64,000 nucleotides of DNA from JABDFW01 sp035550215 (lineage in GTDB: Bacteria; Bacteroidota; Bacteroidia; Chitinophagales; Chitinophagaceae), in the NCBI GenBank assembly GCA_035550215.1, contig DASZPM010000007.1, forward strand, positions 62,001 through 126,000, written 5' to 3'. The notes under the pieces were generated by a model. The model had not been told where the DNA came from, made no database searches, and saw nothing but the letters and a program-made list of their open reading frames with translations. The position numbers were made by a program, and so were the translations under genes. Shown piece by piece: positions 1-7,177 of the stretch (the stretch's first letter is position 1; each line of letters starts with the position of its first letter).

Positions 1-320
1 ACAATGTGCGGCTGATGTGGCTTAAAGCTGCCGTACCGGAAATGTTGGGGGATATGAATAAGATTGAAAAAGAAACTATTACCAAAAAAATATTGGCGGA
101 AGCGCTTGCCAAAAGCGGTAATGCGGTGGCGGAGTTATTAAAAAAAGGCTTTGAAAGTGGGAAAATAAAAGGTTTTAAACCCCATCCTGCAGCTTTTTTG
201 GGCTATCTTATTTCGCATGAGAGCCATCACCGGGGACAGGTGATGTTAATTTTAAAACAATCCGGCCACAAAATTGATCAAAAGGTACAATATGGACTGT
301 GGGAATGGGGGAGCAGGTAA
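1..320 (+). CDS. DinB-like family protein, C-terminal part (5' end outside window)
   Basis: The reading frame is open from the left edge, so the gene starts upstream; the GTG at 6 is only the first possible start inside the window. The visible 105 or so residues end in a helix with HESHHRGQ, which matches the last metal-ligand helix (HxxxH type, followed by RGQ) of the DinB/YfiT four-helix-bundle family. Members bind a divalent metal and many act as thiol transferases or are stress-induced, but the substrate cannot be told from this fragment. Family call rests on the RLMWLKAA and HHRGQ segments. Confidence is moderate because the N-terminal metal ligand is not visible. Confidence 0.7.
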   Translation, partial: NVRLMWLKAAVPEMLGDMNKIEKETITKKILAEALAKSGNAVAELLKKGFESGKIKGFKPHPAAFLGYLISHESHHRGQVMLILKQSGHKIDQKVQYGLWEWGSR

Positions 321-468
321 GCCTCAGCAGATTGTACCATAGCGGATTGAAGATTATAGTACGGAGATTCTGCTGGTATAGGCTGAAACATAGCATTTAA
401 AATCTGCAATAAAAATAATATTGAAAAAAAACTTGGCAGCAATACATTCTGGTGTATATTCGTTCGCC

Positions 469-640
469 AAAAAAAAGACCCCCTGTAGAAACAGGCGGCC
501 TCTAACGATTGCTTGCCATATGAAAATTCTTAAATATCTTTTTTTGCGTTTGATGTTCGCTTAACGGGCGTTCATCTTTGGCCTCTAACACTTGTCCTGC
601 TTGCTCAACGATTGCTTGCTGTATGAAATCTTACAATCAC
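469..640 (-). ncRNA. Candidate small RNA, copy 1 (about 172 nt)
   Basis: A minus-strand transcription unit is bounded by a full Bacteroidota promoter (TATATTTG at 652-645, TTTG at 676-673, spacer 20) and a terminator hairpin with eight T (476-469). No conserved reading frame runs through both copies: the frame open here is stopped in copy 2 and the reverse, so RNA rather than protein is favoured. The RNA contains an internal direct repeat: GCAAGCAATCGTT occurs near its 5' end and again just before the terminator, each time after a TCATA string. TAGAGGCC also occurs twice. I do not recognise the family; it lacks the long two-sided stem expected of 6S RNA. Confidence 0.6.
477..502 (-). terminator. 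Intrinsic terminator of small-RNA copy 1
   Basis: On the minus strand the stem GAGGCCGCCTGT pairs with ACAGGGGGTCTT around a TTCT loop, with one G-G mismatch, and is followed by eight T (476-469). Compared with copy 2, one stem pair changes C-G to T-A and another changes G-T to G-C, so pairing is kept while sequence changes. Confidence 0.7.
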
Positions 641-644
641 AGTG

Positions 645-676
645 CAAATATAATACGCCTTCAACCCGCTTTCAAA
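645..676 (-). promoter_or_regulatory. Bacteroidota promoter of small-RNA copy 1
   Basis: Read on the minus strand: TTTG (676-673), a 20-nt spacer, then TATATTTG (652-645), an exact match to the TAnnTTTG -7 element. Start of transcription is expected near 640. Confidence 0.7.
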
Positions 677-764
677 CCAACTTATTGCTGTTTTTATTAT
701 GCCAAACGGGCAAAAAAATATTAAAAGCCTTACTGGTATTGGGTTTCAGTAAAATAGCGCTATT

Positions 765-821
765 ATGCCCAAGGCTTATTTGTGTACTTTTTACACTTAC
801 TGTGATGCGAAAACCGGGTAA
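765..821 (+). pseudogene. Stub of a duplicated gene start (copy of the start at 1187)
   Basis: An ATGCCCAA start sits in the same position relative to the small RNA as the ATG of the intact gene at 1187, preceded by a similar AT-rich leader containing GGTATTGGGTTT (GTATTGAGTTT in copy 2). The frame reads 18 codons and stops at 819-821; similarity to the intact protein is lost after the first two or three codons. It is best read as what remains of a duplicated gene whose body was deleted. From 822 to 899 I see only AT-rich sequence. Confidence 0.5.
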
Positions 822-899
822 ACTTAAAATTTTTGGAAATAAGCTAATAAACTATTGTACAACCAGTTACAAAATTTTTGTACCTTTATGGCCTTAAAA

Positions 900-1063
900 T
901 AAAAAAGGTCCCCTGTAGAAACAGATGACCTCTAACGATTGCTTGCCATATGAAAACTCTTGAAAAATCTTTTTAGATGAAGTTGGTATAACAGCTTTCT
1001 TCATTTTGGCCTCTTAGCTTGCTTGTCAACGGTTGCTTGTTATATGATTAACTTCGCTTTGTA
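900..1063 (-). ncRNA. Candidate small RNA, copy 2 (about 163 nt)
   Basis: This minus-strand RNA parallels copy 1. Its promoter is weaker (TACTTTTA at 1074-1067; TTTT at 1098-1095, spacer 20; one mismatch in each element) and it ends in a hairpin with T-run at 930-901. The 3' third is the best conserved part, with CATATGGCAAGCAATCGTTA identical to copy 1; the middle is diverged. A short frame from an ATG after AAGAGGCCAAA is open here but closed after four codons in copy 1, arguing against a peptide. It lies head-to-head with the gene starting at 1187. Confidence 0.55.
901..930 (-). terminator. Intrinsic terminator of small-RNA copy 2
   Basis: On the minus strand GGTCATCTGT pairs with ACAGGGGACC around a TTCT loop, with one A-G mismatch and one T-G pair, followed by six T. 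The outer pairs differ from copy 1 in a compensatory way. Confidence 0.7.
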
Positions 1064-1186
1064 ATGTAAAAGTACAACGCATTACAATGCGCGTAAAATC
1101 AACATTTGGTTTATTTTATCATCTCTAAAGGGTAAAAAAATGCTAAAACCCTTTATAGTATTGAGTTTGACGTGAATTTTCGTATT

Positions 1187-2737
1187 ATGCCCAACAAGAA
1201 TACCGATGCCTTATTTCAACTGATCTGCTCGCTTGAAAAGTCAGAAAAAAGGCATTTTAAATTATATATTAAACGGAGTTCGGCTAAAGAAGACCTGAAA
1301 ATAATCCAGTTGTTCGATGCTATGGACAACCTGGAAGAGTATGATGAAAAACTCCTGCTTAAAAAACTCCCGTTTGTAACCAAACCCCAATTGGCTAACC
1401 TGAAAACGCACCTGTATAAACAGTTGCTGGCCAGCCTTCGCTTGCTAAAACGATCGGAAAACATTGATTTACAACTTACTGAGCACCTGGATGATGCCCG
1501 GCTGTTATATAACAAGGGCCTGAAGCTGCAAAGCCTTAAAATACTGGAAAGAGCGAAAGAAATTGCAAAAAACAACCATAAGTTCAATTTTTTGGCCCAG
1601 GTAATATCCCTGGAAAAAAAGATTGAAACACTGCATATTACGCGCAGTTCAACAGAAAGAACCCTTGCTTTAACCGAAGAGGCTTTGCAAATAAGCACCC
1701 ATATTGACAGGGTTACACGACTTAGCAACCTGGCGCTGCTTTTATACCGCTGGTACATAAAAAATGGGCATGCCCGCAACGAGGAGGATAGCAAAGACCT
1801 TGACAAATTTTTTAAAGAACAACTGCCTGCCGACGTAGCTGGGATAACAGAGTTTTACGAGCTGCTGTACCTGTACCAGAGTTATTGCTGGTATGCCTTT
1901 ATACGGCAGGATTTTTTGCAGTATTACCGGTACAGCCAAAAGTGGATAGATTTATTTGATGCCGACCCTTTTATGATTGGTGTTGAAACGGGCCATTATG
2001 TAAAGGGGATGCATAACCTGCTGAATGCGCATTTTGATTTGCGCAATTTTCCTGAATTTCAAAAAACGCTGCATAAATTTGAGGAATATGCACAATCGCC
2101 GGTAGGCAACCAGCACGATAATTTTCGTGTGCATACTTTTGTGTATATAGCAAGCGCCAAAATTAACTGGCACTTAATGCTGGGCACTTTTAAAGAAGGC
2201 CTGGCCCTTGTGCCGGAAATTGAGCAAAAGCTGGATGAATACGCCCAATATATTGACAGCCACCGTATATTGGTGTTCAATTACAAAATAGCCACGCTGT
2301 ATTTTGGCAGCGGTGATTATTCAACCTCTATTGATTACCTGCAGAAAATAATTAACGGAGAAGCTGATTTACGTATAGACCTGCAATGTTATGCCCGCCT
2401 GCTGCACCTTATGGCACATTATGAGTTGGGGAATGATACTATTATCGAGTCCCTCACAAAATCGGTGTACAGGTATATGGCCAAAATGAAGAACCTTACG
2501 GTGGTGGAAGAGGAAATGTTTAGGTTTTTGCGCAATTCATTCAAATTAACTGCCCGCCAGTTAAAACCCGAGTTTGAAAAATTTCTGCAAACCATTAAAC
2601 ATCTTGAGCGAAACCGTTTTGAAACCCGATCTTTTGTGTATTTAGATGTTATTTCGTGGCTTGAAAGCAAGGTTTACGGCAAACCCCTCAGTACCATTAT
2701 ACACGACAAATATTTAGCAAGCAAAAGGAGAGTGTAG
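1187..2737 (+). CDS. Helical-repeat-like protein of unknown function (516 aa)
   Basis: This is a soluble, largely alpha-helical protein without signal peptide or membrane segment. Repeated motifs such as LQSLKILERAKEIAKNN, MLGTFKEGLALVPEIEQKL and FGSGDYSTSIDYLQKII look like degenerate tetratricopeptide helices. The N-terminus (MPNKNTDALFQLICSLEKSEKRHF) is of a kind I associate with a conserved uncharacterised Bacteroidota family; no function is known to me. I chose ATG 1187, not GTG 1172, because ATGCCCA is also the conserved start in the duplicated block (765). It faces a small-RNA candidate across a shared intergenic region, which suggests, but does not show, linked control. Confidence 0.75.
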   Translation: MPNKNTDALFQLICSLEKSEKRHFKLYIKRSSAKEDLKIIQLFDAMDNLEEYDEKLLLKKLPFVTKPQLANLKTHLYKQLLASLRLLKRSENIDLQLTEHLDDARLLYNKGLKLQSLKILERAKEIAKNNHKFNFLAQVISLEKKIETLHITRSSTERTLALTEEALQISTHIDRVTRLSNLALLLYRWYIKNGHARNEEDSKDLDKFFKEQLPADVAGITEFYELLYLYQSYCWYAFIRQDFLQYYRYSQKWIDLFDADPFMIGVETGHYVKGMHNLLNAHFDLRNFPEFQKTLHKFEEYAQSPVGNQHDNFRVHTFVYIASAKINWHLMLGTFKEGLALVPEIEQKLDEYAQYIDSHRILVFNYKIATLYFGSGDYSTSIDYLQKIINGEADLRIDLQCYARLLHLMAHYELGNDTIIESLTKSVYRYMAKMKNLTVVEEEMFRFLRNSFKLTARQLKPEFEKFLQTIKHLERNRFETRSFVYLDVISWLESKVYGKPLSTIIHDKYLASKRRV

Positions 2738-2912
2738 ACGCCGTTTTTTAACAATTTTTCCTTTTATATTTATACCAGTTCAATAGCAAAAAATTTTGGC
2801 TGCTATACGCTGCTTAATAATCATTTTTTTAATAATCACAAACAAAGCAGTGGACTGGTAGCAGGCTTAAGAAAGATTATTAAAATTCTTTCGTTATTAC
2901 TTTTTTATCCCT

Positions 2913-3404
2913 TTATATCTCCTTCATCATAACATAATCCCTCATAAAATAACCTTCACCAATAGGTATATCAACTGTATCAACTACACGAAACCCTTTT
3001 TCCAGGTAATAATGGTAAGCAGGGTTATCACGTTTTACATTTAATAACAGAGCCGCTGCATGGTGCTCTTTAGCTGTTTGTATAACTGCCTGCATAAGCG
3101 CTTTTCCTGCGCCTGATTTCTGTATGTGCGGCAGCACATACAGTTTATGCAATTTCCAGTTTATACCTGGCTCATATTCGCTGCAGCCGGCAAAGCCAAC
3201 GGCAACCTCCTCATCGGTTTCTGCTATAAAAAATATATGCCCTTCATTAAACTGTTTATCCAGCGCGCCGGGGCTGTATATCAGTTCAAGCATATAAGCC
3301 AATTGCGGTTCAGATAAAAGCCCCCTGTAAGCCACAGGCCATGTTTCGTGCGCTATGTGCCTTATAACCGCTATATCATCTTTGCTGGCAATACGTACCT
3401 GCAC
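2913..3404 (-). CDS. GNAT-family N-acetyltransferase
   Basis: The 163-residue protein spans one complete GNAT domain. Acetyl-CoA-binding motif A is visible as LYVLPHIQKSGAGKALMQAV (residues about 88-107), with the QxxGxGxA pyrophosphate loop; motif B follows as NPAYHYYLEKGF. The N-terminus IRHIAHETWPVAYRGLL is typical of stand-alone GNATs. It transfers acetyl from acetyl-CoA to an amine, but the substrate cannot be read from sequence. It is cytosolic, and its stop lies 12 nt before the end of the PAP2 gene on the same strand, so the two are probably co-transcribed. Confidence 0.85.
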   Translation of the reverse strand: MQVRIASKDDIAVIRHIAHETWPVAYRGLLSEPQLAYMLELIYSPGALDKQFNEGHIFFIAETDEEVAVGFAGCSEYEPGINWKLHKLYVLPHIQKSGAGKALMQAVIQTAKEHHAAALLLNVKRDNPAYHYYLEKGFRVVDTVDIPIGEGYFMRDYVMMKEI

Positions 3405-3416
3405 AAAAAATATAAT

Positions 3417-4013
3417 TTAGTAATGTTTGAATATCTTTTTGGTAAGCCAATGGCTTAATAACGCACTTCCCGTACCTATAACAGCGGCGCCCAGCACATC
3501 CGTGGGGTAATGCTCGCCAAGGTACAACCGCGAATAACCAACACCAACCGCCCAAGCATAAGCAGGCACCACTACGTACCATTTTCTGTATTCGAGGCTG
3601 AGCGATGTTGCGGTAGCAAATGCAATGGTGGTATGGCCTGAAGGGAATGATTGCCCGGTTTCCGTCGCATCATAAGGGTGAATTTCGCCGGGATATTTTT
3701 CATAAGGCCTTGGCCTGTTAAAAATACGTTTAAAGCTTTCAGCCATCACTACGCTTACTGCCAGTGAGCCTACGGTTTCCCATGCCTGGTGTTGTAGGTG
3801 CAGGTTTTTAGTGGCATAGCCCGTAATAAGCTGTGTTGCAGGCACTATCGCGCCAATGGGGTATGATGATGAGGTGAGCCCCCGCATTACAAATGAATTT
3901 GGATTTTGCGGGTTAATGTTTTTTAATGTGTTTATATCCCAGTTTTGCGCTGAAGTGACGGTAGAAAAGACAGAAACAACAATAAGACTCAACGCACACC
4001 TTATTTTTTTCAT
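3417..4013 (-). CDS. PAP2-family phosphatase, exported
   Basis: This acid phosphatase/lipid phosphatase of 198 residues has a signal peptide (residues 1-22, ending TSAQ). All three PAP2 motifs are present: KRIFNRPRP (95-103), PSGH (124-127) and SRLYLGEHYPTD (161-172), with the catalytic histidines of motifs 2 and 3. Related enzymes dephosphorylate undecaprenyl pyrophosphate, phosphatidylglycerophosphate or lipid A; the substrate here is not determined. Hydrophobic stretches after the signal peptide suggest association with the membrane or periplasm. The gene lies between a GNAT gene and valS on the same strand. Confidence 0.88.
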   Translation of the reverse strand: MKKIRCALSLIVVSVFSTVTSAQNWDINTLKNINPQNPNSFVMRGLTSSSYPIGAIVPATQLITGYATKNLHLQHQAWETVGSLAVSVVMAESFKRIFNRPRPYEKYPGEIHPYDATETGQSFPSGHTTIAFATATSLSLEYRKWYVVVPAYAWAVGVGYSRLYLGEHYPTDVLGAAVIGTGSALLSHWLTKKIFKHY

Positions 4014-4062
4014 CGTTCTTTTATTAGCATAGCCGGCAAAATATATTGACCGGGTATTTATT

Positions 4063-6699
4063 TTATAAATTGGCGAGGCTTTCTTCTATGGTCTTTATTC
4101 TCGCTTCTGCATCTGCCTGTTTTTTCCTTTCCATTTCAACAACTTCCGGTTTTGCGTTTTGTACAAAACGTTCATTGCCCAATTTCTTTAAAACGCTCTG
4201 CAGAAAATTATTTTGATAAGCGAGGTCTTTTAATAATTCATCTTTCAGGCCTTGCGTATCAAGCTGCTTTTCAGTTTCCAAATAAAACTTATCTTTTTCC
4301 ACTGCAACAATAACGGTGTTGGGTATTGCCCCGGCAGTGAATTGTATGGACGAAGCATTTACCTGTTTCGCAAGGATGGCTTCAATAGCGGTAAAGCTTT
4401 CGCGGTTACCTGTTTCAATATATAATTGTATAGCCTCTTTTGGTTTCACCTGGTTACGGTTACGCGCATCACGTAATGCTGTTATTACTTTTTTCAGCAA
4501 CTCAGCCTCATTCAAAACAGTGGCATCGGCATTACCAATGGCGGCATATTGTTTAACGCATAAATCTTCATCCCTTTGTTTTAATAAATGGTAAATATCT
4601 TCTGTAATAAAAGGCATAAAGGGATGAAGCAATGCCAGTAATTCATCAAAATAAGCGACGGTCTTCTCAAAAACAGCGGCATCAACCGGCTGTTCAAAAC
4701 CAGGTTTTACCCATTCGAGATACCAACTGCAAAAGTCATCCCATATAAGTGAACGTATTGCCTGCAATGCTTCGCTTAATTTAAACTGTTTCATTAGTCC
4801 ACCCACTTCAGCACGTACTTCATTTAACCTGTTTTCAAACCAGCTAATTGCAAAGTCACTTTCAGTCTTCGCTTTTTCAGGGCCTTCCGACTTTCTCCCT
4901 TCCCACATTTTCACCAGCTTTAAAGCATTCCACAATTTGTTATTAAAGTTGCGCCCCTGCTCTAACGATGCTTCATCAAACATCAGGTCATTGCCGGCAG
5001 GAGAAGAGAACATTATGCCGAAGCGCACCGCGTCAGCGCCGTATTTGTCAATCAGCGCCAGCAGGTCGGGTGAGTTGCCCAGGCTCTTACTCATCTTGCG
5101 GCCAATCTTATCACGCACAATGCCGGTAAAGTACACATCGCTAAAGGGCTTTTCACCCATAAACTCAAAACCTGCCATTATCATCCTTGCTACCCAGAAG
5201 AAAATTATTTCCGGCGCGGTAACAAGAGTGTTGGTAGGGTAGTAGTACTTTATATCAGCATTGCCGGGGTTTGAGTAACCTTTAAATACTTCAAAGGGCC
5301 ATAGCCACGACGATGCCCATGTGTCAAGTACGTCTTCATCCTGCTTTAGGTCATCTATGCTATATTGGATATTTACCGCGCCTGGCTTTTTACCTATTTT
5401 CTGCCATGCTTCTTCCCGCGACGCTGCTACTTCAAATGAACCATCGGGTAAATACCATGCGGGTATGCGGTGCCCCCACCACAACTGGCGGCTTATACAC
5501 CAGTCACGTATGTTTTCCATCCAGTATTTATACGTATTCTTAAACTTAGCCGGATGAAAATTTATCTCACCATCAACTACGGCAGTTAGTGCGGGTTCGC
5601 TTAACTTTTTCATACTTATCCACCACTGCATACTAAGGCGTGGCTCAACAACCGTATCAGTCCTCTCAGAAAACCCTACCTGGTTGGTATAATCTTCTAT
5701 TTCCACCATATGCCCGGCAGCTTCAAGGTCCTGTACAATTTTCTTTCTCACTTCAAACCTGTCCTCCCCAATATATAACTGCGCGGCTTCGCTCATGGTG
5801 CCGTCGTCATTCATGGTATCAATTACTTCAAGGTTGTATTTCTGCCCAAGCTGGTAATCGTTCATGTCATGCGCGGGTGTAACCTTTAGAGCACCGGTGC
5901 CAAAATCCATTTCAACATAATCATCTGCAATAATAGGAATACGGCGGTTAATAAGCGGTACGAGCGCGAATTTGCCATGCAGGTGTTTATACCGTGCATC
6001 ATTGGGGTTTACACAAATGGCTGTATCGCCTAATATGGTTTCAGGCCGTACGGTGGCTATGGTTATAAATTCGTCATTGCTCCCATCAATAGCATACCGA
6101 ACGTAATATAATTTACTTTTTATTTCTTTATAAATCACTTCTTCGTCACTCAGCGCAGTTTTGGCTTTCGCATCCCAGTTTATCATGCGCTTGCCGCGGT
6201 AAATCCAACCTTTATCATACAACGTTACAAATACATCTATAACTGACTTGTAGTAGTCGGCATCCATGGTGAAAGCCGTACGCTGCCAATCGCAACTACA
6301 TCCAAGTTTTCTTAACTGCTGCAGAATAATCCCACCATATTTTTCCTTCCATTCCCAGGCGTACTGCAAAAACTCTTCTCTTGTAAGGCTGCTTTTTGCA
6401 ATCCCTTTTTCGCGCAGCATAGCCACCACCTTAGCTTCTGTCGCTATGGAGGCGTGGTCAGTACCCGGCACCCAGCACGCATTTTTGCCACTCATGCGTT
6501 CGCGGCGTATTAATATATCCTGTATGGTATTATTAAGGCAGTGGCCCATGTGCAGCACCCCGGTAACGTTTGGAGGCGGGATAACAATAGTGTATGGTTC
6601 TCGTTCATCCGGCTCACTGTGAAAATAATTCTTATCAAGCCAGTGTGCGTACCAGTTTTGCTCTGCCTGCTGATGTTCAAAATTTTTACTTAGTTCCAT
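4063..6699 (-). CDS. valS: Valine--tRNA ligase
   Basis: Cytosolic class I aminoacyl-tRNA synthetase charging tRNA-Val. The 878-residue length is normal. The nucleotide-binding signatures are seen as PPPNVTGVLHMGH (HIGH motif at 50-53) and GRKMSKSLGN (around 534). The editing domain lies between them, including TDHASIATEAKV early and GTGALKVTPAHD (the threonine-rich editing pocket region). After the anticodon-binding domain the protein ends in a C-terminal coiled-coil arm (ERKKQADAEARIKTIEESL), the hallmark that separates ValRS from IleRS. A promoter-like element is 72 nt upstream of the start. The product is essential. Confidence 0.97.
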   Translation of the reverse strand: MELSKNFEHQQAEQNWYAHWLDKNYFHSEPDEREPYTIVIPPPNVTGVLHMGHCLNNTIQDILIRRERMSGKNACWVPGTDHASIATEAKVVAMLREKGIAKSSLTREEFLQYAWEWKEKYGGIILQQLRKLGCSCDWQRTAFTMDADYYKSVIDVFVTLYDKGWIYRGKRMINWDAKAKTALSDEEVIYKEIKSKLYYVRYAIDGSNDEFITIATVRPETILGDTAICVNPNDARYKHLHGKFALVPLINRRIPIIADDYVEMDFGTGALKVTPAHDMNDYQLGQKYNLEVIDTMNDDGTMSEAAQLYIGEDRFEVRKKIVQDLEAAGHMVEIEDYTNQVGFSERTDTVVEPRLSMQWWISMKKLSEPALTAVVDGEINFHPAKFKNTYKYWMENIRDWCISRQLWWGHRIPAWYLPDGSFEVAASREEAWQKIGKKPGAVNIQYSIDDLKQDEDVLDTWASSWLWPFEVFKGYSNPGNADIKYYYPTNTLVTAPEIIFFWVARMIMAGFEFMGEKPFSDVYFTGIVRDKIGRKMSKSLGNSPDLLALIDKYGADAVRFGIMFSSPAGNDLMFDEASLEQGRNFNNKLWNALKLVKMWEGRKSEGPEKAKTESDFAISWFENRLNEVRAEVGGLMKQFKLSEALQAIRSLIWDDFCSWYLEWVKPGFEQPVDAAVFEKTVAYFDELLALLHPFMPFITEDIYHLLKQRDEDLCVKQYAAIGNADATVLNEAELLKKVITALRDARNRNQVKPKEAIQLYIETGNRESFTAIEAILAKQVNASSIQFTAGAIPNTVIVAVEKDKFYLETEKQLDTQGLKDELLKDLAYQNNFLQSVLKKLGNERFVQNAKPEVVEMERKKQADAEARIKTIEESLANL

Positions 6700-6770
6700 T
6701 CGTTCGTTTATAGTTCTGGGTGTTGTATTCTATTGCGTATCATTGTGCGGCCTTCACCATTTTTGGGTGG

Positions 6771-6778
6771 CAAAAGTA
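6771..6778 (-). promoter_or_regulatory. -7 element upstream of valS
   Basis: TACTTTTG on the minus strand is an exact TAnnTTTG match, 72 nt upstream of the valS start and only 6 nt downstream of the preceding gene's terminator. No clear TTTG was found at the -33 position. Confidence 0.45.
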
Positions 6779-6783
6779 CTAAT

Positions 6784-6812
6784 AAAAATGCCCCGCTGTA
6801 ACAGCCGGGGCA
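6784..6812 (-). terminator. Intrinsic terminator after the small lipoprotein gene
   Basis: On the minus strand TGCCCCGGCTG pairs with CAGCGGGGCA around a TTA loop (one bulged base), followed by TTTTTATT. It lies 26 nt after the stop of the lipoprotein gene and upstream of valS, so it separates the two units. Confidence 0.8.
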
Positions 6813-6837
6813 CAATGCGTAAACATCTTTATTTGTG

Positions 6838-7086
6838 CTACCACATATTAAGGTGATTTCTCCAAATGCTTTGTATGCGGTTATTGCCCCCTGTTTTGTC
6901 GTCAGTGACGGCCTGTACTTTTTCTGTGTCACCCCTCTTTTTGCTGTCACCGACCGATGGTGTACTGAGTGAGCAATTATTGATGCATTTCTTTACCGTG
7001 GAACCCGCTGTTTCCAATTGTTGCATTTTGTCGCCGCATGACCACAGCAACAGGGTAAAAAATGCAGCTAGTAATAAGACACGCAT
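6838..7086 (-). CDS. Small predicted lipoprotein (82 aa)
   Basis: A short exported protein of unknown function. Residues 1-16 are hydrophobic and end at LLWSCGDK, a lipobox-like site with Cys17, so the mature part (about 65 residues) would be lipid-anchored. The mature sequence is polar, with KKCINNCS, and has no recognisable domain. Support for a real gene comes from the signal sequence, a following intrinsic terminator at the right distance, and an ATG start; the reading frame is otherwise short. It is a single-gene unit between the Fsr-like exporter and valS. Confidence 0.55.
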   Translation of the reverse strand: MRVLLLAAFFTLLLWSCGDKMQQLETAGSTVKKCINNCSLSTPSVGDSKKRGDTEKVQAVTDDKTGGNNRIQSIWRNHLNMW

Positions 7087-7177
7087 GGGTTAACATTTTG
7101 GCTTTGTAAAGATAATAATGTTTTTTAATTACAAGGTTAAATGATGTTAACACATGTTATAAACCGGTTAAACCGCA

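Larger units (their letters stand above)
469..777. repeat. Tandem duplication, copy 1 (small RNA plus decayed gene start)
   Basis: This block aligns over its whole length with 900-1199. The matching parts, in order, are the hairpin CCTGTAGAAACAG, the string CTAACGATTGCTTGCCATAT (502-521 here, 932-951 in copy 2), a GGCCTCT string, a second degenerate CAACGATTGC copy, and a run ending in ATTATGCCCA (762-771 here, 1184-1193 there). The offset between copies is 422-430 nt, so small indels have accumulated. Identity is highest at the minus-strand terminator side and near the ATGCCCA start. In this copy the plus-strand gene is reduced to a stub. Confidence 0.85.
900..1199. repeat. Tandem duplication, copy 2 (small RNA plus intact gene start)
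   Basis: This is the second copy of the block at 469-777. It carries the same order of elements: minus-strand terminator, CTAACGATTGCTTGCCATAT, GGCCTCT, a degenerate second CAACGGTTGC, the minus-strand promoter region, then the leader and start codon of the plus-strand gene. Here the plus-strand gene is intact. Confidence 0.85.

Noticed and set aside
469..640. Small-RNA copy 1 as a peptide gene (a frame open through both internal repeats)
   Set aside because: The frame has no ATG/GTG/TTG start in a suitable place and is broken in copy 2; compensatory stem changes favour an RNA.
592..897. Plus-strand open frame of 101 codons between the two repeat copies
   Set aside because: It runs across the small-RNA promoter and leader of the duplicated block, has no counterpart in copy 2 and no domain or signal; it is a chance frame.
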